This document shows positions 16,447 through 26,605 of a stretch of DNA of 64,000 bases, piece after piece. Source of the stretch: Belliella baltica DSM 15883 (GTDB lineage: Bacteria > Bacteroidota > Bacteroidia > Cytophagales > Cyclobacteriaceae); the NCBI RefSeq assembly GCF_000265405.1, contig NC_018010.1, positions 682,001 through 746,000 of the forward strand. Reading direction: 5' to 3'. Made by a program: the position numbers and the translations under genes. A model generated the notes under the pieces. That model saw only the letters and a program-made list of their open reading frames with translations, had not been told where the DNA came from and ran no database searches. Positions within the stretch are counted from its first letter, which is position 1. Each line of letters opens with the position of its first letter.

Positions 16447-19062
16447 ATGAAAACGCAGCATCCTTGTTTTATTCTATTTTTGCTTCTGATTTTTTCAGCA
16501 TGTTCTTCCGAGAAGAATACCTTTATGAATCGAATGTATCACAATACTACGTCTAGGCACAATGCTTATTATTTGTCAAATGAGAAAATTTTAGAATTAG
16601 AAAACACTATCAAATCTAACCATAAGGAGGATTTCAGTCAGGTTCTGCCAATTTTCTATCCTGTGGATAGTGCTACAATTGAGCAAAATGAAGAACTTCT
16701 AAAAGAAGCGAGAGAACTTTCCTCAAAGGCAATAGATTGGCATAGAATTTCAAAATGGGTTGACGACAATTATTTTTTGATCGGAATGATTGATTACTAT
16801 CAAGCAGATACGGATGACGCCATCAACACATTCAAATACCTCAATGTAAACAGCAAAGACAAAGATCTGCGGCACAGGAGTTTAATTCAATTGATGAGAA
16901 TTTTTATTGATCAAAAAAAATATGATGATGTTGTCTTCGTCATTGACTACCTATCCAAAGAATCAAAAATCAATGCTGAAAATAGGTATCATCTTTTCAA
17001 AACATTAGCTTACTATTATCATTCAAAAGAAGACATAGAAGGTAAAATAGGTGCACTTGACAAAACCTTAGAATACACAAAAGACAGCAAGGAAAAATCA
17101 AGGATTAACTTTATACTAGCTCAACTTTACCAAAGAGAAGGACTGGATGCACTTGCATATAATTATTATATAGAAGCCCAAAAGGGAAACCCTCCCTACG
17201 AGAGAAGCTTTTTTGCCCAGCTATATGCACAGAAAGTAGCTGAGCTTGATCGATCCAAGGATATCAAAAGAGTAAGAAATTATTACGACGAACTCTATGC
17301 TGATAGTAAGAACAAAGAACTCAAAGATGTAGTCCTTTATGAAAAAGCTCTTTTTGAATTATTACAAAATGAAAAAGAAGTTGCGGTGAATCTACTCCAC
17401 AGAGCTGCAAAAGAAGAGGGGAACAACCCAATCCAAAAAGGGTATATCTATCAAAAACTTGCAGAAATAAGTTTTGAAACGGAGAAGGATTATAGGGCTG
17501 CAAAATATTATTATGACAGTGCGCTGACACATTTCAGGCCCAGAGACCCTTCCTACCAACAAATAGAGTCAAGCAAAGGTATCTTGGATGAATATGTTTT
17601 ACATTTTGAGACAATTGCCAAAAATGACAGTCTAATAAGTTTAAGTAAACTTAGTTCGGAGGAGCAAGAACTGATTGCGGATAACTTCATTAAGAGTGAA
17701 GAAGAACGATTATTGAAAGAAGCGGCAGAAAAAGAAAAGCCAAAAAATACGGGAATATTTGAGAATCTTTTGGCCTTCGGTGGTAAAAGTACGGGTGAAA
17801 ACTTCTATTTCGACAACAGTGTCGCCATGCAACAAGGGTCTATAGATTTCTTTAGAGATTGGGGGAATAGACCCTTGCAAGATAATTGGAGAAGAAGCAC
17901 ACAAGGGTTCTCCTCCATCACCAATAATGAAATCGAAAATACCCCAGAACAATCAGAGTCGGACGTTTCGGAAGAGAATATTTTTGAGCAGATTCCTAGC
18001 AAGGAAGAATTACTTTCACAAATACCAAAATCAGAAACTGATATCGCTATACTTGATTCAAAACTTGAAACATCTTATTTTGAATTAGGCAAACTTCTGT
18101 TTTTTGATTTTAAGGAGCCTGAGTTTAGTATTGAAAATCTTGAAAGTTTGATAACTACCTATCCAAACACCATCAAGAAACCTGAGGCTTATTATATCCT
18201 TTACCTCGCTCAAAAAGAAAGAAATGGAAATGCTGAACTTTATAGCCAAAGGTTGAATAGAGAGTTCCCTGAGTCACCATTCACATTTTCTGTGAACAAT
18301 CCTGATGGTGTGTCTGGAAACCTTGCTTATATCCAATCATCCAATGGCTACAAAGAAGCATACAATCTATATAATTCAAGAAATTACCCTGAAGCTAGAA
18401 AAATTCTAAGGTCAACACTTGAGGAGTTCCCATTGACAAGAAATACTGAAAAGCTTCTTCTTTTGGATGTCATGATTTCTGGTAAAATCGATGACAAAAA
18501 TCGATATAAAACTAGATTAGAAAGTTACATTCAGAACACAGAAAATCCCGACCTGTTAAAAATGGCAAGAAATATGCTAATTGCACTTACCGGCGAGAAA
18601 CCAGATACAGATACTTTAGGTGAAGAAGAAGAGCTTGAAGAAAAAGAAGAAGTACAAACCGTAGAGGAAGAAGCGGATATTGAAGATGAATCTCCTTATA
18701 AAGAAAATCCTAACCAAACACATATATTTGTGATCGCCCTAGAGGCAGAGCAGTCGAGTGTTGCCAAAAGCCTTTTGGCAGATTTAGAAGGTTTCCATTC
18801 TGCTAACTTCCCATCCTCGAGGCTGAGAACTGGTAATATGAATTTGAACAGAGAAAATGCAATCTACATAGTCAGCCCGTTCAATAATGCAGAAAAAGCT
18901 TTAGAATATAGGTCTAAGTTTATGAAAGATTTCGAAACAACTTCATTAAGTGAGGATGATAAAGCGAACAGTTTCTTAATCTCAATAGAAAACTTTCAAG
19001 AGCTCAACAAAAGAAAAAATATAGAAGAGTATAGAAGCTTCTACAAGAAAACATATAACTAA
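16447..19062 (+). CDS. Type IX secretion lipoprotein, PorW/SprE family
   Basis: An 871-residue lipoprotein. The lipobox FSAC puts the acylated Cys at residue 19. The CSSEKNTFMNRMYHNTTSRHNAYY start is typical of SprE (Flavobacterium johnsoniae) and PorW (Porphyromonas gingivalis). TPR-like helical repeats fill about 100-400 and 540-680, followed by an acidic linker and a C-terminal domain (about 725-870). SprE/PorW is needed for type IX secretion and links the trans-envelope motor to outer-membrane parts. It stands about 4 kb from gldN on the opposite strand. Confidence 0.85.
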   Translation: MKTQHPCFILFLLLIFSACSSEKNTFMNRMYHNTTSRHNAYYLSNEKILELENTIKSNHKEDFSQVLPIFYPVDSATIEQNEELLKEARELSSKAIDWHRISKWVDDNYFLIGMIDYYQADTDDAINTFKYLNVNSKDKDLRHRSLIQLMRIFIDQKKYDDVVFVIDYLSKESKINAENRYHLFKTLAYYYHSKEDIEGKIGALDKTLEYTKDSKEKSRINFILAQLYQREGLDALAYNYYIEAQKGNPPYERSFFAQLYAQKVAELDRSKDIKRVRNYYDELYADSKNKELKDVVLYEKALFELLQNEKEVAVNLLHRAAKEEGNNPIQKGYIYQKLAEISFETEKDYRAAKYYYDSALTHFRPRDPSYQQIESSKGILDEYVLHFETIAKNDSLISLSKLSSEEQELIADNFIKSEEERLLKEAAEKEKPKNTGIFENLLAFGGKSTGENFYFDNSVAMQQGSIDFFRDWGNRPLQDNWRRSTQGFSSITNNEIENTPEQSESDVSEENIFEQIPSKEELLSQIPKSETDIAILDSKLETSYFELGKLLFFDFKEPEFSIENLESLITTYPNTIKKPEAYYILYLAQKERNGNAELYSQRLNREFPESPFTFSVNNPDGVSGNLAYIQSSNGYKEAYNLYNSRNYPEARKILRSTLEEFPLTRNTEKLLLLDVMISGKIDDKNRYKTRLESYIQNTENPDLLKMARNMLIALTGEKPDTDTLGEEEELEEKEEVQTVEEEADIEDESPYKENPNQTHIFVIALEAEQSSVAKSLLADLEGFHSANFPSSRLRTGNMNLNRENAIYIVSPFNNAEKALEYRSKFMKDFETTSLSEDDKANSFLISIENFQELNKRKNIEEYRSFYKKTYN

Positions 19063-19089
19063 TACTCCTTATCCAATCTCATTGCAATA

Positions 19090-21363
19090 ATGACCAATAA
19101 AATTATAAAGTATCTTTGGCTGGTTTTCATAGCTGGACTATTCAGTTTTATCTTATTTGTCTGGGGGGTTAGCGTAAACTTCTTAGGTCTTTTTGGAGAA
19201 TTACCTGATTTCAAGACGCTTGAAAATCCACAAAGTGAAATTGCATCTGAATTATACTCTTCAGATAATGTGCTTTTAGGTACTTATTTTAGAGAAAACA
19301 GAAGCCCTGTAACTTTCAATGACCTGTCTCCGAATCTTATCAATGCCCTAATAGCTACAGAAGACATCCGGTTTGAAGACCATTCAGGAATTGATTTCCA
19401 AAGCATGGGAAGGGTCTTGTTCAAATCAATCATCTTAAGACAAGGAGCGGGTGGTGGCAGTACCTTATCTCAACAAACAGCAAAAAATTTATTCAAAACA
19501 AGAGGTCAAGAATCTCAAGGACTGTTAAGTAAAGTTCCTGGTTTAAGAATGTTGATCATCAAAACAAAAGAATGGATTGTAGCAACTCGCCTTGAAAAAT
19601 CTTATACAAAAAATGAAATACTCACCCTTTATTTAAATACTTCAGAGTTTGGCAGTAATGCATACGGGATAAAAACTGCAGCCAAGACCTTTTTCAACAA
19701 AACTCCAAATGATCTTGCCATACAAGAGGCAGCTGTCCTTGTTGGTCTTTTCAAAGCTCCAACATACTACAGCCCCGTGTTCAACCCTGAAAATTCTCTT
19801 CGAAGGAGAAACATAGTGCTTGCACAGATGGAAAAATATGACTTTTTAACAGATACAGAGTATGATTCCTTGAGGGCATTACCAATTGAACTTGAGTACA
19901 ACGTTCAGAATCACAACCAAGGTTATGCACAATATTTTAGAGAGGTTATCAAAGCTGATTTGACAAAGTGGACACGAGAGAATTTAAAATCAGACGGGAC
20001 TCCTTATGATCTCTATGGCGATGGTTTGAAAATCTATGTTACGATTGACAGTAGACTTCAGAAATTTGCTGAAGAGGCTGTACAAGAGCACATGAAAGCT
20101 TTGCAAGAACTATTTGAAAAAGAAATGGGCACAAGGGCACCATGGATTGATGAAAATGGTCGTGTTATTCCGAATTTCCTTGAAACTCAAATTAAAAGGA
20201 CTGAAGCCTATAGAAACCTTGTCAAAAGATATGGTACAGACACAGATTCTATAGAGTACAAGCTTAATGAAAAGAAAAAAATGAAAGTTTTTTCTTGGGA
20301 AAAAGGAGAAGTAGATACTTTAATGAGCACAATGGACTCTTTAAGCTATTATAAAAAACATTTACAAGCTGGATTTGTATCCATGGATCCACATACGGGG
20401 CATATTAAAGCTTGGGTTGGGGGTATCAATCAAAAGTATTTTAAATATGACCATGTGAAACAAGGTAGAAGACAGCCGGGATCTACTTTCAAGCCATTTG
20501 TGTACGCAGCAGCAATCGAAAATGGATATAGCCCTTGTTATTCTGTAATAGATCAGCCTGTTGAAATTAATATCCCAGGACAACCTACATGGATTCCTAG
20601 TAATGCTGATGGTAAATTCTCTTATGAAAGATTGACTATCAGAAGAGCTATGGCGCAATCTATTAACTCCATCACAGCATACATGATGAAAAAACTCAGC
20701 CCAAAAGTGGTAGTGGAAACTGCTCAAAGATTAGGGATTACAAGTGATTTAGAAGCAGTTCCTGCCCTAGCTCTGGGTACAAACGATGTTTCTATTTATG
20801 AGATGATTGGAGCGTTTGGAACTTTTGTCAACAAAGGAGAGCATATCACACCATTTTATATTGATAGAATTGAAGACAAAAATGGTAATCTTCTCCAACA
20901 ATTTACTCCAAGAAAAAAACCTGCGATGAGCGAGGAACACGCCTACTTAATGGTTTATATGTTGAGAGGGGGTTTTGAAGAAGAAAGAGGAACATCTCAG
21001 GGTGTACCTTATGCTTTGAGAGAAGGAAATGAATTGGGAGGAAAAACAGGAACTACACAGAATGCCTCCGATGGATGGTATATGGGAATTAGCAAAGACT
21101 TGGTTTCTGGCGTTTGGGTAGGTGGAGATGATCGAGCTATTCACTTTAGAAGCTGGATAAATGGCCAAGGAGGGAGAACAGCTAGACCGATTTGGGTAAA
21201 GTTCATGGAGAAAGTCTATGCGGATCCAAGTATTGGAATAACCAAAGGCCCTTTTCCAAGACCAGAAAGACCTCTTAGCATAGAGATCGATTGTGATCAA
21301 TATGAAATGCAAAGCAATCGCTTCAGTGACTATGATTATGATCCAAGGAAAACAGACTTCTAA
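19090..21363 (+). CDS. Penicillin-binding protein 1A (bifunctional glycosyltransferase/transpeptidase)
   Basis: A 757-residue class A PBP. An N-terminal membrane anchor (about 7-30) is followed by a GT51 glycosyltransferase domain with ALIATEDIRFEDHSGID (catalytic Glu) and GGGSTLSQQTAKNLF. The transpeptidase domain has the serine motif GSTFKPF, an S-x-N motif (QSINS) and KTGTT. It polymerises and cross-links peptidoglycan in the periplasm. It follows the PorW/SprE gene by 27 bases and ends in a terminator. Confidence 0.94.
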   Translation: MTNKIIKYLWLVFIAGLFSFILFVWGVSVNFLGLFGELPDFKTLENPQSEIASELYSSDNVLLGTYFRENRSPVTFNDLSPNLINALIATEDIRFEDHSGIDFQSMGRVLFKSIILRQGAGGGSTLSQQTAKNLFKTRGQESQGLLSKVPGLRMLIIKTKEWIVATRLEKSYTKNEILTLYLNTSEFGSNAYGIKTAAKTFFNKTPNDLAIQEAAVLVGLFKAPTYYSPVFNPENSLRRRNIVLAQMEKYDFLTDTEYDSLRALPIELEYNVQNHNQGYAQYFREVIKADLTKWTRENLKSDGTPYDLYGDGLKIYVTIDSRLQKFAEEAVQEHMKALQELFEKEMGTRAPWIDENGRVIPNFLETQIKRTEAYRNLVKRYGTDTDSIEYKLNEKKKMKVFSWEKGEVDTLMSTMDSLSYYKKHLQAGFVSMDPHTGHIKAWVGGINQKYFKYDHVKQGRRQPGSTFKPFVYAAAIENGYSPCYSVIDQPVEINIPGQPTWIPSNADGKFSYERLTIRRAMAQSINSITAYMMKKLSPKVVVETAQRLGITSDLEAVPALALGTNDVSIYEMIGAFGTFVNKGEHITPFYIDRIEDKNGNLLQQFTPRKKPAMSEEHAYLMVYMLRGGFEEERGTSQGVPYALREGNELGGKTGTTQNASDGWYMGISKDLVSGVWVGGDDRAIHFRSWINGQGGRTARPIWVKFMEKVYADPSIGITKGPFPRPERPLSIEIDCDQYEMQSNRFSDYDYDPRKTDF

Positions 21364-21392
21364 TATTTGAAAATGAATTAATAAGTAAAAAG

Positions 21393-21419
21393 ACAGCCTC
21401 CATCAAGGCTGTTTTTTTA
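21393..21419 (+). terminator. Terminator after the PBP1A gene
   Basis: ACAGCCT (21393-21399) / AGGCTGT (21406-21412) stem with six further T residues. Its T tract runs directly into the uvrC promoter element. Confidence 0.8.
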
Positions 21420-21425
21420 TCTTTG
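21418..21425 (+). promoter_or_regulatory. uvrC -7 promoter element (TATCTTTG)
   Basis: Exact TAnnTTTG match, nine bases before the ATG at 21435, so the transcript would be leaderless or nearly so. The position also excludes the upstream TTG at 21423, which lies inside the element. Confidence 0.5.
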
Positions 21426-21434
21426 TTACAAAAT

Positions 21435-23240
21435 ATGCAAGCATCATTTTACACTCCTGAGGATTATAACGCACTACCCGATCAACCCGGGGTCTACAAG
21501 TATTATAATGACAATCAAGAGTTGATTTATGTAGGTAAAGCGAAAAGTCTCAAAAAGCGAGTTTCAAGCTACTTCGTGAAAAATACTGGAGTAAATCACA
21601 AAACACGGAGAATGGTGCGTGAGATCAGACAGATTGAAATCACGCTTGTCAATTCTGAATTTGATGCTTTATTGCTAGAAAATAACTTAATCAAAAAGAC
21701 TCAGCCCAAATACAACATACTTTTAAGAGACGATAAGACTTATCCTTATCTCGTGTTAACCAATGAAAACTTCCCTCAAATCTATCCAACAAGAAAGATG
21801 ATTATAGGAAGAGGTATTTATTATGGCCCATTTGCGAGTGTAAAGGCTATGAATAATGTCCTAGAACTGATCAGGAGCTTATTTACAATCAGGACTTGTC
21901 GACTTGATTTGAGCCCTTACAAGATTGCCGAGCAGAAATATAAAGTTTGTTTGGAATATCATATTGGCAACTGCTTGGGTCCATGTGAAGGACTGCAAGG
22001 TGAACCTGCCTATATGAAAGACATTGAGCAAGCAAAAAATATTCTCAAAGGAAACTTAGGAATTGCGAAAGCTTATTTCAAACAGTACATGCAAGAAGCT
22101 GCTGAGAAATATGCTTTCGAAAGAGCACAGTACTACAAAGACAAGCTTGACTTGTTGGAAAAATATCAAGCAAAATCTATGGTCGTCAACCCTTCGATTA
22201 AAGATCTGGATGTGTTTACGATCGTTACTGATGAAAAAATTGCCTATGTCAACTTCCTGAAAATCAAAAATGGAAGTATAAATATCACTAAGACTGTCGA
22301 ACTGAAGAAAAAACTCGATGAAACCGAATCTGAATTATTATTGACAGCAATTGTCCGATTGAGAGATCAGTTCAACAGTGAGTCTCCAGAAATCATTGTT
22401 AACATTGAATTTGAAGAAGAATTTGAAGGATTAAATATCCATGTTCCCAAAATTGGGGATAAAAAGCATCTTTTAGACCTTTCCCTAAAAAATGCGAAAT
22501 ACTATAAAAAAGAAAAAGCATTGGCAGCAGGTGATGTTGCAGATAAGAAATTTAGAGTTCTGAAGCAATTACAGAATGATCTTTCCCTTCAAGAAATGCC
22601 AGATCATATAGAATGTTTCGATAACTCAAACATCCAAGGCACAAATCCAGTGGCTAGTATGGTTTGTTTCCTCAATGGAAAACCAGCGAACAAAGAATAT
22701 AGGCATTACCATATCAAAACTGTCGAAGGACCAAATGACTTTGCCTCAATGACTGAAGTAGTAGGAAGAAGATATAAGCGTCTTTTGGAAGAAGATAAAC
22801 AGCTCCCTAAACTTATTGTCATTGATGGCGGTAAAGGTCAGCTTTCTTCGTCAGTAGAAGCTTTGAAGAACCTGGGAATTTATGGCAAAGTGCCCATTAT
22901 CGGAATTGCGAAAAGGTTGGAAGAGATTTACTTTCCAGAAGATTCATACCCTATTCATATTGATAAAAAATCAGAATCATTGAGACTGCTTCAAAGGATA
23001 AGAGATGAAGCGCATAGATTTGCAATCACTTTTCACAGAGATGTCCGAAGCAAGAAAGCCTTTGGTACTCAGCTTACAGAAATTGAAGGAATAGGGCCAG
23101 GCACATCTGAAAAGTTACTGAAGCACTTCAAATCTGTCAAAAAAATAAAAGAAGCTTCTCTAGAAGAGATTGAAGCTATAATTGGAAAAAGTAAAGCTGA
23201 AAAATTACTTGAATCCTTTGAACAAAAAAAGAGCAGTTGA
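21435..23240 (+). CDS. uvrC: Excinuclease ABC subunit C
   Basis: About 601 residues. UvrC makes both incisions in nucleotide excision repair. The N-terminal GIY-YIG domain has PGVYKYY...ELIYVGKAKSLKKRVSSYF. The UVR motif lies near 200-235, the RNase H-like domain includes IECFDNSNIQGTNPVASMV and VIDGGKGQL, and the C-terminal helix-hairpin-helix pair has LTEIEGIGPGTSEKLL. I start at ATG 21435 rather than TTG 21423, which is inside the promoter element. Confidence 0.96.
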   Translation: MQASFYTPEDYNALPDQPGVYKYYNDNQELIYVGKAKSLKKRVSSYFVKNTGVNHKTRRMVREIRQIEITLVNSEFDALLLENNLIKKTQPKYNILLRDDKTYPYLVLTNENFPQIYPTRKMIIGRGIYYGPFASVKAMNNVLELIRSLFTIRTCRLDLSPYKIAEQKYKVCLEYHIGNCLGPCEGLQGEPAYMKDIEQAKNILKGNLGIAKAYFKQYMQEAAEKYAFERAQYYKDKLDLLEKYQAKSMVVNPSIKDLDVFTIVTDEKIAYVNFLKIKNGSINITKTVELKKKLDETESELLLTAIVRLRDQFNSESPEIIVNIEFEEEFEGLNIHVPKIGDKKHLLDLSLKNAKYYKKEKALAAGDVADKKFRVLKQLQNDLSLQEMPDHIECFDNSNIQGTNPVASMVCFLNGKPANKEYRHYHIKTVEGPNDFASMTEVVGRRYKRLLEEDKQLPKLIVIDGGKGQLSSSVEALKNLGIYGKVPIIGIAKRLEEIYFPEDSYPIHIDKKSESLRLLQRIRDEAHRFAITFHRDVRSKKAFGTQLTEIEGIGPGTSEKLLKHFKSVKKIKEASLEEIEAIIGKSKAEKLLESFEQKKSS

Positions 23241-23260
23241 TAATTCAACCGCTCTTTTTT
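23225..23260. terminator. Bidirectional terminator between uvrC and gldN
   Basis: 16-base arms (23225-23240 and 23245-23260, one mismatch) with A6/T6 outer tracts and a TAAT loop. The left arm contains the end and stop codon of uvrC and the right arm touches the gldN stop codon, so one compact hairpin serves both convergent genes. Confidence 0.9.
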
Positions 23261-24072
23261 TACCATTCCCACAGGGCATTTTCATAGTCTAAAAGCTTGT
23301 ATTCAAACTCTAAGGCATCAAGAAATGCTTGCAATTCAGGATTTGGATGTATTGGATCAACCATATCAACGATCAATGCATCATCTCTATTGGTGTATTT
23401 TCTAACAACAGACCTAAATAATCTCAAATCAAAAACCTGATCATATCCTAGGTTTTTTGATGCATTTTGGAAATTAATCCATTTCGCTTCAGGATGATCT
23501 ACAAAGTGATTATAAAAGTCTTTGAACTTAATGAACGCAATAGTCTTCTGACCAGCATTACTGTTAGACTCTGATGGCATAACCAACTCAAGATATTTTA
23601 CATCAAATTTTTGTTGAGAATGATGTTTATCGAAAATAAAATCCTCTCTAAAATCCAAATAATATAAATTCTTTACAAAGAGACTATCCCCATTAGCAGC
23701 AATCCAGAAGTTATTTTGAAATTCTGCTATGGATAAAGGTTGTGTGAACTCCTCATCTGCAAAAACTTCTAAAGCATTTTCTTCGACTACAGCTTTGTAA
23801 ATATTGTTGATGATCCCATCAGTTTTAGAGTCTCCAGAGCCATACAGAGGAAGATTGTATTTTTCTCTCAAATCTATTCTTCTCCAAACACCAATTTGAT
23901 ACATCTTATCGTCTTCTCTAATCGGTCTAACTGAAAATACTGTATCGACTTTGAATTGTCTATCTCCTGTACCAGATGGATTCATACTGGTTGGAACTTG
24001 GGCAAATCCATCCAAACTTAGGTAAAAACCCAAGAATAATATTAATCCCAAAATTTTAGCATTCCTTTTCAT
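23260..24072 (-). CDS. gldN: Gliding/type IX secretion ring protein GldN
   Basis: About 270 residues. A signal peptide (MKRNAKILGL to SLDGFAQ) leads a periplasmic protein of the GldN/PorN family, recognised from the VRPIREDDKMYQIGVWRRID segment and from its place after gldM. GldN and GldK form the large ring under the outer membrane in type IX secretion systems. The frame is open upstream to 24093, but the Met at 24072 gives the natural signal peptide. It lies 36 bases after gldM and is the last gene of the operon. Confidence 0.93.
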   Translation of the reverse strand: MKRNAKILGLILFLGFYLSLDGFAQVPTSMNPSGTGDRQFKVDTVFSVRPIREDDKMYQIGVWRRIDLREKYNLPLYGSGDSKTDGIINNIYKAVVEENALEVFADEEFTQPLSIAEFQNNFWIAANGDSLFVKNLYYLDFREDFIFDKHHSQQKFDVKYLELVMPSESNSNAGQKTIAFIKFKDFYNHFVDHPEAKWINFQNASKNLGYDQVFDLRLFRSVVRKYTNRDDALIVDMVDPIHPNPELQAFLDALEFEYKLLDYENALWEW

Positions 24073-24108
24073 ATGCTGATTTTTTAAGTCCAAAAGGACG
24101 TTATTCTA

Positions 24109-25707
24109 TTATCTGATCGCAATTCTAATTATCTGAGGTCTAGATAATGGCATTTTAATTTTCCTGTTCTGGAAATTTGTTCTAGTTATCTCTGTCACTC
24201 TGATAATAAATTGATCTCCAGCTTTTGCTTGCTCTGCGAGATTTCTAATCCCAACGGCTTCACCCGTTATATTCACAGAACCTCTAGGCACCTCACTTCT
24301 TACTAATGTGATTTCACCTCCTGTCACTTCAAATTTAGCATCCCTAGCCATAGTTCTGGCGAAAGTTGGTTCTGCTTCTGCTTTCACCAAAATTGATTGA
24401 ATAGGAGCTATCCCCTGACTCAAATCAATTGGACCTTGATTTGTTGAAGGTACAATCGTTGGCATTGGAACTGGTTTGATATCATAAGAAACATCGCCAA
24501 TTCTATTCCCTCCACTACTTACTCCAATAACCGTTTTTCCAGAAGGTCCTGGGATGATGGTAACTTGTCCTGGTCGTGTTCCTGCAATGGCCTGACCATT
24601 AGAAACAGCAAATGAAGGTGAATAACTATTACCTAAAGCAGGAACATCAATCATCAAGTCATTAGCACAATCAGCATATAGCTGATTCACAACTTCTGAA
24701 GTTACTCTAATAACGGGCTGAGCTACGAAATATTCATATTCGATAGGAAGAACTTGATCTTCACCACCAACATTAGTTATAATTTCACCTTGTATAACTC
24801 TTCTTGATAACCCTCTGTCATCATACTGTCCAGGAGTCGCTGTGAATTCAATTTTACCAAATCCTTCTTCAACAGGAACTTCTCTGCCATCTATTGTCAT
24901 CCTAGGAACATCAGAAGATGAGCTTGAAGCAATAAACATATCTGCCTCAAATTTTGTCCCTGCAGCTACCACATTAGATAAGGCAGCAATTCTAGCTTGG
25001 ACAATATCTGCTTTGTAATAGAACGAACCAATGGTATTCGTAATTGCAACCAATGACTCACTTTCTACATTTAAAACTTCATTTTGAAATTGAGAAATCA
25101 AAGTCAACACAGCTCCAATTGGTGACTTCACGAAGGTAAGGTTCACGAAATCTTTGGTTCTTACATCTGGATCATTTTTGAACAAGTCGATTTGATCTGC
25201 GTCTTTGGCAATCGGCTGAAATGTCATGTCAATGCCAATTTCTTTCAACATAGCAGATACTTCCTGAGGATAGGTGTTCAAGATTTCCTGCATTTCATAT
25301 CCTTTTTTGTTGTTATTAAAGATATTTCCAGAAACATCGACATTTTTCAATGCGGATGTCTTGTACATTCCTTGATCATCTTTAGCATTAGAGACGGTGA
25401 TCAACTCTTGTTTCATTGATTCTAGGTAATTGAAAACTTCAGCTGTTTTCTTACGAAGCTCTTTAGCTACTTCTACTTTAGGGGCGTCCTTTTCATTATT
25501 CCCTTGTTGTTCTACTGTTCCAGCAATTGACTGAACAGCAAATTCATTTTTTAGGATGTAGTTTTTTGAGGTTCTTTCGAGACCATCATTTATCAATACG
25601 AACTTCTGAAGGATCTGATTACTTACCTGTAGTGCTAACAAAGCTGTCAACACAAGATACATCATACCAATCATCCGTTGTCTTGGAGATTCTTTTCCGC
25701 CGGCCAT
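24109..25707 (-). CDS. gldM: Type IX secretion/gliding motor protein GldM
   Basis: A 532-residue inner-membrane motor subunit. It starts MAGGKESPRQRMIGMMYLVL with a single membrane helix (about 12-32); R9 matches the position of the conserved Arg in Flavobacterium GldM. The long periplasmic part consists of an alpha-helical D1 and beta-rich D2-D4 domains and spans the periplasm to the GldKN ring. With GldL it converts proton-motive force into rotation. Order and spacing (43 bases after gldL) are canonical. Confidence 0.96.
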   Translation of the reverse strand: MAGGKESPRQRMIGMMYLVLTALLALQVSNQILQKFVLINDGLERTSKNYILKNEFAVQSIAGTVEQQGNNEKDAPKVEVAKELRKKTAEVFNYLESMKQELITVSNAKDDQGMYKTSALKNVDVSGNIFNNNKKGYEMQEILNTYPQEVSAMLKEIGIDMTFQPIAKDADQIDLFKNDPDVRTKDFVNLTFVKSPIGAVLTLISQFQNEVLNVESESLVAITNTIGSFYYKADIVQARIAALSNVVAAGTKFEADMFIASSSSSDVPRMTIDGREVPVEEGFGKIEFTATPGQYDDRGLSRRVIQGEIITNVGGEDQVLPIEYEYFVAQPVIRVTSEVVNQLYADCANDLMIDVPALGNSYSPSFAVSNGQAIAGTRPGQVTIIPGPSGKTVIGVSSGGNRIGDVSYDIKPVPMPTIVPSTNQGPIDLSQGIAPIQSILVKAEAEPTFARTMARDAKFEVTGGEITLVRSEVPRGSVNITGEAVGIRNLAEQAKAGDQFIIRVTEITRTNFQNRKIKMPLSRPQIIRIAIR

Positions 25708-25750
25708 ATTATTTATCTAAAAGATTAAACATAATTTATTTAAATAAGGC

Positions 25751-26554
25751 TTAACCTTTCATGGCTGATAACATGCCACCATATATTTTATTCAATGAAC
25801 TTACATTAGCATTCAATTTTGCCAATTCATTTTTGAAAGCTTCTGTTTCCTTTCCAGCTTCATTTAATCCTTCCAAAGCAGAAGTCATATTTGAGTAGAA
25901 TTTATTCAAAGTCTTCACATGTGAATTCGCATCTTGCAATTCCATTTCATACACATTATTCAGAGCAGATAGATTTTTAGTAACTGCAACTACTTGTGTA
26001 TGGTATTCTTTGGCATCAGCTGAAGCAGATGACATTTCTGTCAATGCGGCAGCAGTTTTACCATAAGATTGATTGATATCAACAAGGGTTTTTGATGCTG
26101 ATTTTACATTTTCTGCATATTCATTTGTAGCAACAGCAGCATCTGACAATTTGCCCATTTTTTCAGCAGAAGAAGCCAAATTCTGCATTCCTTTGCCAAG
26201 ACTTTCGATCAATTCTGGACCAATCTTAGCCTTTTCAAGCATCTCATCCAATTGTTGTGTAGAGCTAGGCCCAGAAGCTACTTTTGCAGCAGCTCTTCTT
26301 TCTGCTGGAGAATCTCCAGCCAGTTCTGGATAAACCTTAGTCCAGTCTAATTCTTCATGTTTAGGTTCAAATGCAGATAAGAAAAATATCACAGCTTCTG
26401 TAGAAAGACCAACTCCAATCATCCAACTGGCAAAAGGCCAATCCAAGATTTTAAACATCGCTCCAAGAATTACTACAGCTGCACCGATACCATAAATTTT
26501 TGGCATGATAGAGCCATAAAACTTATACTTAAATGATTGTTTATTCTGTTCCAT
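25751..26554 (-). CDS. gldL: Type IX secretion/gliding motor protein GldL
   Basis: A 267-residue protein with two N-terminal membrane helices (about 16-36 and 41-61) and a long cytoplasmic helical tail (about 95-265). The second helix has a buried glutamate, E53 in GLSTEAVIFFLSAFEP, corresponding to the Glu that carries protons through the GldLM motor in Flavobacterium. It starts 51 bases after gldK. Confidence 0.95.
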   Translation of the reverse strand: MEQNKQSFKYKFYGSIMPKIYGIGAAVVILGAMFKILDWPFASWMIGVGLSTEAVIFFLSAFEPKHEELDWTKVYPELAGDSPAERRAAAKVASGPSSTQQLDEMLEKAKIGPELIESLGKGMQNLASSAEKMGKLSDAAVATNEYAENVKSASKTLVDINQSYGKTAAALTEMSSASADAKEYHTQVVAVTKNLSALNNVYEMELQDANSHVKTLNKFYSNMTSALEGLNEAGKETEAFKNELAKLNANVSSLNKIYGGMLSAMKG

Positions 26555-26605
26555 TTTGATTAAAAGTAAATAGTGTTTGTGATTAAGTTTTTTTGAGGTA
26601 GTTAA

